This document shows, one piece after another, positions 26,053-33,794 of a stretch of DNA of 51,021 nt (position 1 is the first letter of the stretch; every line of letters begins with the position of its first letter). The stretch is from Anaerolineaceae bacterium. GTDB taxonomy: Bacteria > Chloroflexota > Anaerolineae > Anaerolineales > Anaerolineaceae. Location of the stretch: the NCBI GenBank assembly GCA_002702705.1, contig PABH01000023.1:1-51021 (forward strand). Reading direction: 5' to 3'. Under the pieces are notes generated by a model. The model did no database searches, was not told the DNA's origin, and saw only the letters and a list, made by a program, of their open reading frames with translations. The translations under genes were made by a program, and so were the position numbers.

Positions 26053-27498
26053 ATGAAAAAGGTGTTTTGGGTTTTAATAACTTGTTTGTTGGTCGTGATG
26101 GTGAATGTCCCTCGTTTGGTTCAGCAAAAACCGCTGCCGGCATTTCTCGAATCTGATTTTGTGTTTCCGGAAATGGGCTGCAGCGTCTTGTATGCCGCCG
26201 ATGAAAATGTTGTCTTGGGTGGGAATAATGAGGATTTTATAAATCCCTTCACCCGAGTCTGGTTTTTACCCCCGGAAGAAAACGCCTATGGCCGGGTTTA
26301 TTTTGGATACGATGGGTTTTTGTGGCAAGGGGGTGTGAATGACCACGGGTTATTTACGGATGCTTTGGCGATGGAAGAAGGGATCACGGTAGACCAAGGG
26401 GATAAACCCTTATACCCTGGCACCCTGTCTGATAAAGCCCTGGCTGAATGCGATCGGGTGGCTTGTGTGATTGATTTGTTTTCCACCTATCATACCAACG
26501 ATGTTTGGCGTTTTTCGTTTTTGTTTGGAGATGCCTACGGTGATTCAGTAATCATTGAACCCAATGGTTTTCTTTTAAAAGAAGGGGCTTACCAGGTGGC
26601 GACCAATTTTTACCAAACCACAACCGACTCTTACCATTGTGAACACGAAGCCTGTGGGCGCTTCCGCACCGCCAGCCAAATTTTTGAAACAGCACCAAAA
26701 TTCTCTGTGGAAGTGATGCGAGAGGCCCTGGCAGCGGTCCATTTTGAGGGGTCTTCACCAACTTTGTATTCCAATATCTATGACCTCAAAAACAATCTGA
26801 TTTACCTCTATTATTTTTATGATTATGAAACCGAAGTAGTGATCGATATCGCAGCCGAACTGGCACAGGGTCCGCACAGTTACGCGCTGGCCGATCTTTT
26901 TCCAGGGAACACAGCCGCCCAAAACTGGTCAAAAAAGATGGCTGCGGATGTAAAATCCAGGCAGGATGCTTACCCTACATTCCCAGATAATCCTGCTGTT
27001 TACGAAAGCCTGAGCGGTGAATACCAGCTCACGCCTCCCGGTGCTTTTTATGATACATTATGGGTGGCAGTCGAAAATAAAGAATTGGTCTTAAAAATCA
27101 AACCGGACAAAGCCTGGCTGGATCTGACCGCCTTTGAGCCGGATTCCTTTCATCACGTTTCGATGTTTTATGACTTCACCCTGCATTTCCTGTTTGGCCC
27201 GGATGGGCAAGCACAGCAGTTTGTTTATACACAGGATGGGGAAAATTTTACCTACGTGCGCACTGGCATGGACGTTATCCAGGCAACAGAGATTCCCATA
27301 CCGACCGCCACGCTGCCAGCCACCACAGAACTAAGTCCTTTGATCGCCACCCCAACTGACCTTTCTCCCACAAACACAGTGCCAGCGGAACCATCCACAA
27401 ACCCACAACCTGCAGCAGAACGATCGGGTTTTTGGCTGGTGATTCCAGGGGTGATTTTATTTGGTGTCGTGGTTTGGATTTTAAGAAAACAAAAATAA
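26053..27498 (+). CDS. Surface-anchored Ntn-hydrolase (choloylglycine/linear amide hydrolase-like)
   Basis: The 481-residue protein has an N-terminal hydrophobic signal (residues 4-19). Then comes MGCSVLYAADENVVLGGNNEDF, in which Cys43 is the expected N-terminal nucleophile after processing. Arg and Asn residues follow in NNEDFINPFTRVWFLPP and GGVNDHGLFTDA, the core of the C45/C59 linear-amide hydrolase group. A beta-rich domain (about 315-410) lies before a Pro/Thr-rich stalk and a C-terminal membrane helix with RKQK tail, so the enzyme is displayed on the cell surface. Penicillin-V-acylase-like, bile-salt-like or acyl-peptide substrates are possible. RBS TTGGAGAAA lies upstream. No tail of the PLV type is present. 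Confidence 0.8.
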   Translation: MKKVFWVLITCLLVVMVNVPRLVQQKPLPAFLESDFVFPEMGCSVLYAADENVVLGGNNEDFINPFTRVWFLPPEENAYGRVYFGYDGFLWQGGVNDHGLFTDALAMEEGITVDQGDKPLYPGTLSDKALAECDRVACVIDLFSTYHTNDVWRFSFLFGDAYGDSVIIEPNGFLLKEGAYQVATNFYQTTTDSYHCEHEACGRFRTASQIFETAPKFSVEVMREALAAVHFEGSSPTLYSNIYDLKNNLIYLYYFYDYETEVVIDIAAELAQGPHSYALADLFPGNTAAQNWSKKMAADVKSRQDAYPTFPDNPAVYESLSGEYQLTPPGAFYDTLWVAVENKELVLKIKPDKAWLDLTAFEPDSFHHVSMFYDFTLHFLFGPDGQAQQFVYTQDGENFTYVRTGMDVIQATEIPIPTATLPATTELSPLIATPTDLSPTNTVPAEPSTNPQPAAERSGFWLVIPGVILFGVVVWILRKQK

Positions 27499-27503
27499 TC
27501 TAT

Positions 27504-27838
27504 CCCTCTCGTTGGTGAAAAACCCATTTACCTGGTTAAGAGTCTACCCAACGGGAGGTTTTGTTCAAGTCAGCCTCCCGTTGGGCAATTTTTTGAGGTT
27601 GTAGTCCTGCATTTCACCTACGGGAGGATTTACGTTGAATAGGCTGAGCATATATGAATCCCTTATATTCAGGCTTCCCTGGGTAACAAGGGCCAAATGA
27701 CCAAGGCAGTTTGCTGCACCTCGGTAATCGGGGCATCCAAATTCAGGTGCAACGCACTTTTTCGCCAACACGAAACATATAATCTGATTTACTTTAACAA
27801 ACGAGTAGATTGATATCAGAGAAAGTGCATCGCACCTT
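27504..27838. repeat. Composite repeat R4, copy c
   Basis: CCTCTCGTTGGTGAAAAACCC pairs with TCTACCCAACGGGAGG. GCCTCCCGTTGGGCAATTTTTTGAGG pairs with CACCTACGGGAGG. The end is GGTGCAACGCACTTTTTCGCCAAC ... GATATCAGAGAAAGTGCATCGCACCTT, as in copies a and b. It fills the whole gap between the convergent amidase and phosphoesterase genes. Confidence 0.85.
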
Positions 27839-27842
27839 TGTG

Positions 27843-28733
27843 CTAATATCCCCAGGCGTCCAGCGGTTGGGGGCCTTGCATAATATCCCGCACGATGCGC
27901 AGGGAACCGGAGAAATCCGGTTTGACACACCAGCGCACCAGGGCAATCTGCCCATGCCGGATTTCGATGCCGGTGATGCAGTGCGGGGAGACCACACTGC
28001 CGGTGTTAAAATAGGGCGGTTGGGCAGTTGTGGGGTAGCGCGGGCGGTGGGTATGCCCGGCGATGATCATTTTTTTCTGCTGCAGACTCCAATTGATAAG
28101 ACGTTTATCTACACGCACCGCCTTGGTGAAGTTTTTGGCGGCACTGGTGGGGTCGCTGAAGCCGAACAACTGTAAGTTTCGCCACATCAAGCGCACCATT
28201 AAGCGCCCAAACGGCCATAAAATATCGGAAACCAGGTCACCCTGGTGTCCATGCACCAAAAAAATATCACGGTCTTGGGGAGTGTAACATAATCGGATGC
28301 CGCCCACAGGTTGGATATCAGGAAAGAGGGGTCGTTTTTGTTGTATGTTTTCATCATAGTAGGCGTAGAGGGTGTTTTTTACAACGGAGGGAATGGATCG
28401 TTCCACATCGTGGTTACCATAGACCATGTGAAAACGATCTTGCATATAAAAACGGGACATCAACTCAAATACTTGTTGGTGAGCAACAAAGATTTCAGAA
28501 AAAAAGCGGTTTTTCCACAGTTCATCCCCATCCCCCAATTCAATATAGGTATATCCTTCGTTAAAATAAAACGAAAGGGCGTAATAAAAAATATTCCTGT
28601 TTTTTGCAAAATCGTCCGACCAGCCGTAATCACCGCGGTGACAATCACTAAAAATAATGATTTTTGATGAGTCGCCGATTTTTAATTTTTTTGCGTTTTG
28701 AAAAACGGTATTTAATCGTTGGGTGGCAAACAT
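27843..28733 (-). CDS. Metallophosphoesterase
   Basis: A 296-residue calcineurin-type phosphoesterase. The dinuclear metal motifs appear in order: FSDCHRGD (D-x-H), LGDGDELW (G-D-x-x-D/E), YGNHDVE (G-N-H-D), VHGHQGD and AGHTHRPRYP (G-H-x-H). FNTGSVV ends the fold. It resembles UDP-2,3-diacylglucosamine hydrolase-like and UPF-type phosphoesterases, but a Chloroflexota cell without lipid A would use another substrate. There is no signal peptide. The stop lies 5 bp from R4 copy c. Confidence 0.9.
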   Translation of the reverse strand: MFATQRLNTVFQNAKKLKIGDSSKIIIFSDCHRGDYGWSDDFAKNRNIFYYALSFYFNEGYTYIELGDGDELWKNRFFSEIFVAHQQVFELMSRFYMQDRFHMVYGNHDVERSIPSVVKNTLYAYYDENIQQKRPLFPDIQPVGGIRLCYTPQDRDIFLVHGHQGDLVSDILWPFGRLMVRLMWRNLQLFGFSDPTSAAKNFTKAVRVDKRLINWSLQQKKMIIAGHTHRPRYPTTAQPPYFNTGSVVSPHCITGIEIRHGQIALVRWCVKPDFSGSLRIVRDIMQGPQPLDAWGY

Positions 28734-28881
28734 AACCTTTCCTATTCGTTCTTATTTTATTATACGGCGCTCGGTGATTAACACCAAACGGGTTAACACC
28801 CAATTTCCAGCTTGCCCCAGGCTGATTCCTATCGGTTAAGGGCCTATGCATCCGAATTATTTCGAAGCCGGGAAACTTGCG

Positions 28882-28978
28882 AAAACCGAGATTTTTGAGG
28901 GAATCAGGCGTTTTAAGCGAACGTAGAGGGGGATATTTTTAGACATTAAAACATGGATATATCTCGGTTTTTGCTCTT
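28882..28978. repeat. Divergent R1 copy d
   Basis: Only the ends are conserved: AAAACCGAGATTTTTG at the left and ATCTCGGTTTTTGCTCTT at the right. The interior is unrelated to copies a-c although the length (97 bp) is the same. The termini are thus what the family preserves. 28734-28881 upstream holds no gene. Confidence 0.7.
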
Positions 28979-29163
28979 TTTCCAACCCTATTGTGAATGG
29001 ACACTCATCTTGAAAGATATGACCACCAGATACTACAGGTACAGCCTTATCTTTCGGAAATTTTTTTTGATTTAACATGTTTTGGTTTTAAAAACACACC
29101 TCCCATTGGGAAAATTGGCAGCAAAGAACCCTTGTTTGTCACCATCGGGAGGGATAATCACCC

Positions 29164-29513
29164 CTCCGGGAGGTTTATTATTAAAAATTGCACACAGAGG
29201 TACGGAAGCACAGAAAAAAAGATTTTCAGGTTGTTTTTTTCTCTTCTCCGTATTTCTGTTTTTCTGTGTGAGAACACACCTCCCGGAGGTTTATTATTAA
29301 AAATTGCACACAGATGTACGGAAACACAGAAAAAAGATTTTCAGTTTTTTTCTCTTCTCCGTATTTCTGTTTTTCTGTGTGAGAACACACCTCCCGGAGG
29401 TTTGTTATTAAAAATTGCACACAGAGGTACGGAAGCACAGAAAAAGACTTTCAGGTTGTTTTTTCTCTTCTCCGTATTTCTGTTTTTCTGTGTGGGAACA
29501 CACCTCCCGGCGG
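29164..29513. repeat. Three tandem 111-116-bp hairpin repeats
   Basis: Units start near 29164, 29280 and 29391. Each reads CTCCCGGAGGTTT, TTATTAAAAATTGCACACAG, a GTACGGAAGCACAGAAAAA segment, then TCTTCTCCGTATTTCTG and TTTTTCTGTGTG. Within a unit the CACACAG..CAGAAAAA half pairs with TTTTTCTG..CTGTGTG, giving a long imperfect hairpin. A fourth CTCCCGG stub begins at 29504. Translated frames across it repeat the same Phe-rich peptide and are not genes. The same hairpin words recur at 50709-50848. Confidence 0.85.
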
Positions 29514-29645
29514 TTAAGTTGAGGGCGTGGTAAATTTTATTTTCACCACCGGGAGGGTAAGTAAGGTAGGAATGGAGGTATTATTTCTCCATGCAATGGG
29601 GTTTCATCCTACGATTAAGCTATCGCCTAATAATGCTACTTTTTA

Positions 29646-30503
29646 CTATTCGTTACTTGTATCGAGAATTGGTTCGAACGTTTCACTGTTCGTTGATAAC
29701 TTTTCACTTACTAGTCGTTCTTCCTCTTTTTGTTTGCCAACCCGCAGTATCAGGTATAACACGGCGGCAGCGGTCACGATCAAAAAGGCTTCGATGATCC
29801 ACATATTGACTCCGAAAGAGCTCATCAACACCACCGCGCCATCAATCACGGCATGATACAAAACACCCAGCCAGAACCACAGTGGTTTTCGGAAAGAATA
29901 GGCCAACCAAACCATAATGGATAAGGAGATATGCAGCATGAGGGCCCCGATTCGCTCCACAGCGCCAGCCAGCGGCAAAAACCAGGGAGAGGACCAATAG
30001 GCTTGCAGTTGGGCTTGGGCCAGTTGAACTTGATCCGCAGGCAGGGGTAAGGATGCCGGGTCTGTGGCACGCAGCGCCATCATGGATACCAGGGTCACCA
30101 ACACAATACCGCCAATGATGATGGCTTCGATGCCGCCGTGGCCTGCACCCAGGGTTAAGGCAGCCCCAAAGGAATCACCCGATTTTTTGAGAAATTTATA
30201 ACCGATCCAACGAGCCGTTTCTTCAAACAGACCGGCCAATAAACCCAACACAATCGCATTAAAGTAGGGCGCAAATCCTACCGGAACATGTGGAATTAAA
30301 CCGGTGGAAAAGGCTCTGGTTAATCCATTCACGACCGGAATGTGAAAAATTTGCGATCCGATGAAGGTTAGTACACCAACCCCAAACAATTTCCAGTTGG
30401 TTTTTTTATTACGAATGATCCACCACCCCAGAAAGAGGGGGAAGAGTACGTTAAACGTGCCTGCTACGATAAAACTAACGGTTAACAATCCTGTGTTTTG
30501 CAT
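29646..30503 (-). CDS. YhfC family intramembrane metalloprotease-like protein
   Basis: A 285-residue integral membrane protein with about seven helices. The family blocks are GLLAGLFEETARWIGYKFLKKS (Glu-Glu-x-x-Arg, as in CPBP/glutamic intramembrane proteases) and GAALTLGAGHGGIEAIIIGG (His and Glu in a helix). YHAVIDGAVV near the end supplies another His and Asp. YhfC proteins are probable intramembrane proteases with unknown clients. It is the last gene of the minus-strand group with SdpI and the ABC exporter (46 bp from the permease), suggesting a linked envelope function. Confidence 0.88.
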   Translation of the reverse strand: MQNTGLLTVSFIVAGTFNVLFPLFLGWWIIRNKKTNWKLFGVGVLTFIGSQIFHIPVVNGLTRAFSTGLIPHVPVGFAPYFNAIVLGLLAGLFEETARWIGYKFLKKSGDSFGAALTLGAGHGGIEAIIIGGIVLVTLVSMMALRATDPASLPLPADQVQLAQAQLQAYWSSPWFLPLAGAVERIGALMLHISLSIMVWLAYSFRKPLWFWLGVLYHAVIDGAVVLMSSFGVNMWIIEAFLIVTAAAVLYLILRVGKQKEEERLVSEKLSTNSETFEPILDTSNE

Positions 30504-30548
30504 ATCTCCTCTTATTTTTAATTTTTATCATAAAAATATTAAATATTA

Positions 30549-31379
30549 TTATGAAGCATTCTGATATAACAATTTTTTGCGGTTAAACTGCTGGATGCCC
30601 AAAAAGAACAAAATCCCTGCTGCCAGCCAAATCACCAATCCCAATACGATCCCAATCCAGACGCTCAGGTAAATCAAACCAACAGCCTGCCCCATCACCA
30701 AGCCCAATACCAAAATCACAAGGGAACCACTGGTCTGGTAAGCACCCATAAAGGTTTGCACCCGGGTAGAAATCAAAACGGTTGCCGAAATGCCCAAGGC
30801 GGAAAATGCCGGTGTAACCCAAAATACCAAGGGGTACCATAAAGGCAGCGGGAACCAGATTGAGCCAAAAATAGACCAACCGCCAATATTCAGCACCAAA
30901 ACGTATAAAATAAAACTGACCCAGGCAATTAACACGGAAGGGATAAAGGCGGCCAGAGATTTGCCAATAAACAATTCTGCATCGGTAGCGGCTGTGTATA
31001 ACAAAGCTTCCAGGGTTTTGCGTTCTCGTTCTCCGGCAAAAGATTCAGCACTAATACTGGTAGAAGACATTAAGGGCATGATCAAAAACATAGGCGCAAA
31101 TAAGTAACCCAAAATCATTGCCATCCCCATTTGAATATCATTCATATTTGCAAATGCGGAAGCGATGCTTGGCGGAATGTTCTCAAACATCATCTGCAAA
31201 TCAGGGTCACCGGTAAAAGCTTCAGCTGTGCCAGCGGAGCCACTAACCAATAACATCACCAAAGGCATAATCACCAAAATAATGAGCGGCACCAAAACAA
31301 TCGATAATACAACAGATTTATTTTGACGCACCTCTAAAATATCTTTCCAGGCTATGATTCCAATTTTCCGCCAGTTCAT
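30549..31379 (-). CDS. ABC-2 type transporter permease (NatB-like)
   Basis: The 276-residue membrane protein starts with a cytoplasmic amphipathic stretch (NWRKIGIIAWKDILEVRQNKSVVLSIVLVPLIIL) and has six hydrophobic segments. SFAGERERKTLEALLYTAATDAELFIGKSLAAFIPS is the coupling loop of the ABC-2/NatB/CcmB-like export permeases. Its ATG overlaps the ATPase stop by 4 bp. With the ATPase it should form an exporter of sodium, a peptide or a drug-like compound. The neighbouring SdpI and YhfC genes suggest export or clearance of a membrane-active agent. Confidence 0.9.
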   Translation of the reverse strand: MNWRKIGIIAWKDILEVRQNKSVVLSIVLVPLIILVIMPLVMLLVSGSAGTAEAFTGDPDLQMMFENIPPSIASAFANMNDIQMGMAMILGYLFAPMFLIMPLMSSTSISAESFAGERERKTLEALLYTAATDAELFIGKSLAAFIPSVLIAWVSFILYVLVLNIGGWSIFGSIWFPLPLWYPLVFWVTPAFSALGISATVLISTRVQTFMGAYQTSGSLVILVLGLVMGQAVGLIYLSVWIGIVLGLVIWLAAGILFFLGIQQFNRKKLLYQNAS

Positions 31380-32317
31380 GACAGACCTCCACCATTTTGT
31401 AATTGTAAATAAATATTTTCCAAAGAAATTTCTCTTGGTTGAACCCGTATGATTCGAGCGCCGAGTTTTACAAACGTTTCAATCACTTCGGGAATGTCTT
31501 TTTCATCACGCACCGCAGCGCTGAACTCGGTATCAGAATTGATCTTTGTTTCGATTAATCCTGGTACAGCAGCACCATTAAATAAGGCAAAATCTACCGG
31601 TTCCAGGAAGGAAAAATCAACCCATAAACCAGCGCTCACCAGGCGGCGTAAATCTTGTAAACTACCCTGGGCAACACTTGTGCCCTGGCGCATCACCAAC
31701 AATCGATCACATAAACGCTGTGCTTCATCCAGGTTGTGGGTGCAAATCAAAACGGTGGTACCTTCTTTTTGGCGCACATCCGAAATTAATTCCCGCACCT
31801 GAACAGCTGCTTCGGGGTCCAGGCCAGAGGTGGGCTCATCCAAAAATAAAATTTTTGGATTGGTTAACCAGGCACGTGCCAATGCCAAACGTTGTTTCAT
31901 GCCTTTGGAATACGCACCGGTACGATCATCTGCACGTTTCGCCAGCCCAAACAAACCAAGCAGTTCCTCTGTTCTTTGCTGAACTTCAGCATCGGACAAA
32001 CCTGCCAAAACACCAAAAAAACGCAGATTTTGGCGAGCTGTCAGTCGCTCGTACAAAGCCGGTGTTTCGGTTAATACGCCCGCTTTTTCACGGATGACGG
32101 CACCCTGTGTAGCCGGGTCCAAACCAAGCACCCGAATCTCTCCTTGATTGGGTTCAAACATACCGTTTAATAAACGGACTGTTGTGGTTTTCCCCGCGCC
32201 ATTCGGCCCTAATAAACCAAACACCTCACCGCGATTTACCTCAAAATTGAGATCATTAATCGCCCTATTCTCCCCATAAAAATGGGTTAATCCTGAAACT
32301 TGCACAACCTTTTCCAT
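31376..32317 (-). CDS. ABC transporter ATP-binding protein
   Basis: The protein is 313 aa from the ATG at 32317, which follows GGAGTGGAGTGT; an upstream in-frame Met at 32341 has no ribosome site. Walker A is LLGPNGAGKTTT, the Q-loop region is LTETPALYERLTARQN, the signature is YSKGMKQRLALARAW, Walker B is ILFLDEPTSGLDPE and the switch His is in LICTHNLDEA. The last 90 residues form the extra C-terminal domain common to DrrA/NatA-type exporters. Coupled to the downstream permease by ATGA overlap. A parS-like site lies 37 bp upstream of its start. Confidence 0.95.
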   Translation of the reverse strand: MEKVVQVSGLTHFYGENRAINDLNFEVNRGEVFGLLGPNGAGKTTTVRLLNGMFEPNQGEIRVLGLDPATQGAVIREKAGVLTETPALYERLTARQNLRFFGVLAGLSDAEVQQRTEELLGLFGLAKRADDRTGAYSKGMKQRLALARAWLTNPKILFLDEPTSGLDPEAAVQVRELISDVRQKEGTTVLICTHNLDEAQRLCDRLLVMRQGTSVAQGSLQDLRRLVSAGLWVDFSFLEPVDFALFNGAAVPGLIETKINSDTEFSAAVRDEKDIPEVIETFVKLGARIIRVQPREISLENIYLQLQNGGGLS

Positions 32318-32353
32318 ACACTCCACTCCAATAAAAATCACTTTACTTTAAAA

Positions 32354-32369
32354 TGTTTCACGTGAAACA
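32354..32369. promoter_or_regulatory. parS-like ParB binding site, perfect 16-bp palindrome
   Basis: TGTTTCACGTGAAACA matches the conserved bacterial parS consensus (TGTTNCACGTGAAACA) at every position, and the palindrome extends to 20 bp (32352-32371). It lies between sdpI and the ABC ATPase gene, about 8 kb from the DnaA-box arrays. ParB spreads from such sites near the origin to segregate chromosomes. Confidence 0.85.
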
Positions 32370-32401
32370 TTCTCTACATTTCCATCCTTTAACACACACT
32401 C

Positions 32402-33049
32402 TTAAGCGGTTGGATGAATTTTTTGATAACGAAAATAAGAATAAACAATCGTAACAACCGATGTAAATAACAAAGGCGCGACTAATAACCAGATATTAAA
32501 CTGAGGAAGGACAATGCCCACAAATGCAATTAAACCGCTTATTTTAAATAACAGTCCTCCCAAACGATGGGTATCATTCCAAACCTGTTCATCCTGTAAT
32601 GTCCAGGGTGTCCGGATGCCAATAAAATAATTTGATTTTGCTTTGGCTACCAATACGCCAATATAAAACACCAAACCACCAAAAGCGGGAACCAAATAGG
32701 TTTGAAGATCAAAAGTTTTTCCTAGGTTCCAAAGAAGGGTTAATACTTGAAGATAGGCCAGAAAGAAACTAAAGAACAAAACAAACCCGTTATATTCATT
32801 ACGGAATTTCGCAATATTTGCTTTTCGTGGATCAATGGAAGGAATCAGGACCATCATTAACGTTAAGCCAATAATTATGATAGGGAGTAACCAAATCCCA
32901 ATAAAATGTGAACCATAACCATCCACCTGTCCATCTGCACCCCAGTGAACCGCCATTTGGTCTGGCATTTGGGGTTCTAGTACCAAACCCAAACCCAGCA
33001 CGGCAAGTCCCAATACGATCGCTATTATCATGGTGATTTTTGAATTCAT
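32402..33049 (-). CDS. SdpI family membrane protein (DUF1648-containing)
   Basis: A 215-residue protein with about six membrane helices. VLGLGLVLEPQMPDQMAVHWGADGQVDGYGSH is the DUF1648 block (WGxDGxxDxY). NYFIGIRTPWTLQDEQVWNDTHRLGG is the signature loop of the SdpI/YhfL group. In Bacillus, SdpI both confers immunity to the SdpC toxin and signals its presence to the repressor SdpR. Here a GntR repressor gene precedes it, and an exporter and YhfC follow on the same strand, so an immunity/detoxification role is an attractive inference. No toxin gene is seen nearby. Confidence 0.9.
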   Translation of the reverse strand: MNSKITMIIAIVLGLAVLGLGLVLEPQMPDQMAVHWGADGQVDGYGSHFIGIWLLPIIIIGLTLMMVLIPSIDPRKANIAKFRNEYNGFVLFFSFFLAYLQVLTLLWNLGKTFDLQTYLVPAFGGLVFYIGVLVAKAKSNYFIGIRTPWTLQDEQVWNDTHRLGGLLFKISGLIAFVGIVLPQFNIWLLVAPLLFTSVVTIVYSYFRYQKIHPTA

Positions 33050-33066
33050 CTTCTCTTCCTTATTTA

Positions 33067-33082
33067 TGTTTCACGTGAAACG
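33067..33082. promoter_or_regulatory. Second parS-like site, 15 of 16 bases
   Basis: TGTTTCACGTGAAACG differs from the perfect site at 32354 only in the last base. It lies 17 bp upstream of the sdpI start. Two sites 713 bp apart favour a real ParB loading region over chance. Confidence 0.75.
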
Positions 33083-33094
33083 TTCAGATAAAAT

Positions 33095-33126
33095 CAGCCA
33101 CCTGTATCTTGATTACCAGGTGGCTG
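33095..33126. terminator. Intercistronic hairpin between gntR-like and sdpI-like genes
   Basis: CAGCCACCTG (33095-33104) and CAGGTGGCTG (33117-33126) form a perfect 10-bp stem with a 12-nt loop. On the minus strand ATTTTATC follows, a weak T-run. It may partly terminate or stabilise the regulator transcript before sdpI. Confidence 0.6.
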
Positions 33127-33161
33127 TGTTTGTATTTCTTCCAAATCCATGTACACCTGTT

Positions 33162-33599
33162 TTATGGATTATGGCCTTCTTGGTTTTCTTCTTCTTGGTC
33201 GTGGGTAGGTTGATCCCAATTGCGAAGATTTCTTTGGAACACAGCCAAAATTTCTCCCGAGCTTACACCTAACTCTGACGCTTGTTCTAAATAATTTTTG
33301 GTAAGACTATCCAATTTTTTTAAATTCGATCCGGGGTAAACAACTGCTACCGGTAAGATATAGGTGCCGCGGCCGTGCTGGGTGGAGATAATGCCCGCTT
33401 CATCCAATAACCGGTATGCTCTTGCTACCGTATTAAAATTGATCTTAAGCTGCTGGGCAAGGCTGCGCACGGTTGGCATCTGGTCACCCGGCTTTAAATC
33501 ACCACGCAAAACCTGATCATAAATTTGTTCAAAGATCTGGTTGGTTATAGGAACACCCGAACGAAAATCGATTTGAATTGGAATAACAACCTCCGTCAA
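33162..33599 (-). CDS. GntR family (YtrA type) transcriptional regulator
   Basis: A 145-residue protein with a winged helix-turn-helix (TNQIFEQIYDQVLRGDLKPGDQMPTVRSLAQQLKINFNTVARAYRLLDEAGIISTQHGRGTYIL, about residues 19-82). A short helical dimerisation tail follows, with no effector domain. This is the YtrA subclass, which usually represses its own operon with ABC transporters. Its promoter holds a 13-bp direct repeat overlapping the -10 box. The downstream SdpI, ABC and YhfC genes on the same strand are the presumed regulon. Confidence 0.93.
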   Translation of the reverse strand: MTEVVIPIQIDFRSGVPITNQIFEQIYDQVLRGDLKPGDQMPTVRSLAQQLKINFNTVARAYRLLDEAGIISTQHGRGTYILPVAVVYPGSNLKKLDSLTKNYLEQASELGVSSGEILAVFQRNLRNWDQPTHDQEEENQEGHNP

Positions 33600-33602
33600 A
33601 AA

Positions 33603-33652
33603 TGTATCATTGTATTATTGTATCATTGTATATTAAAATCAAAAACTGTCAA
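33603..33652 (-). promoter_or_regulatory. Promoter of the GntR gene with overlapping direct-repeat operator
   Basis: On the minus strand: -35 TTGACA (33647-33652), 16-nt spacer, -10 TACAAT (33625-33630). The 13-mer TGTATCATTGTAT occurs twice (plus-strand 33603-33615 and 33619-33631) with a 16-bp period; one copy covers the -10 box. This fits autorepression by the GntR product. Confidence 0.65.
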
Positions 33653-33794
33653 GGGTTTAAATGAAAAATAAATTTGAATTCTCTGTGTGCTCGGAGGTGA
33701 ATTGTTTTTTTGTTGGGCACTGGGTCGATCAGCTTTCTGTGAAATTCTGACTCGCCATGCCAATAGACCACTACTAATTTAGGCCTTGCCCAAC

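Noticed and set aside
29164-29513. Possible CRISPR array
   Set aside because: The units are 111-116 bp, nearly identical throughout and self-complementary, with no unique spacers; no cas gene is present.
28997-29533. Open frame of 178 codons with repeated Phe-rich peptide
   Set aside because: It is the tandem DNA repeat read through in one frame; it has no RBS and no protein-like composition.
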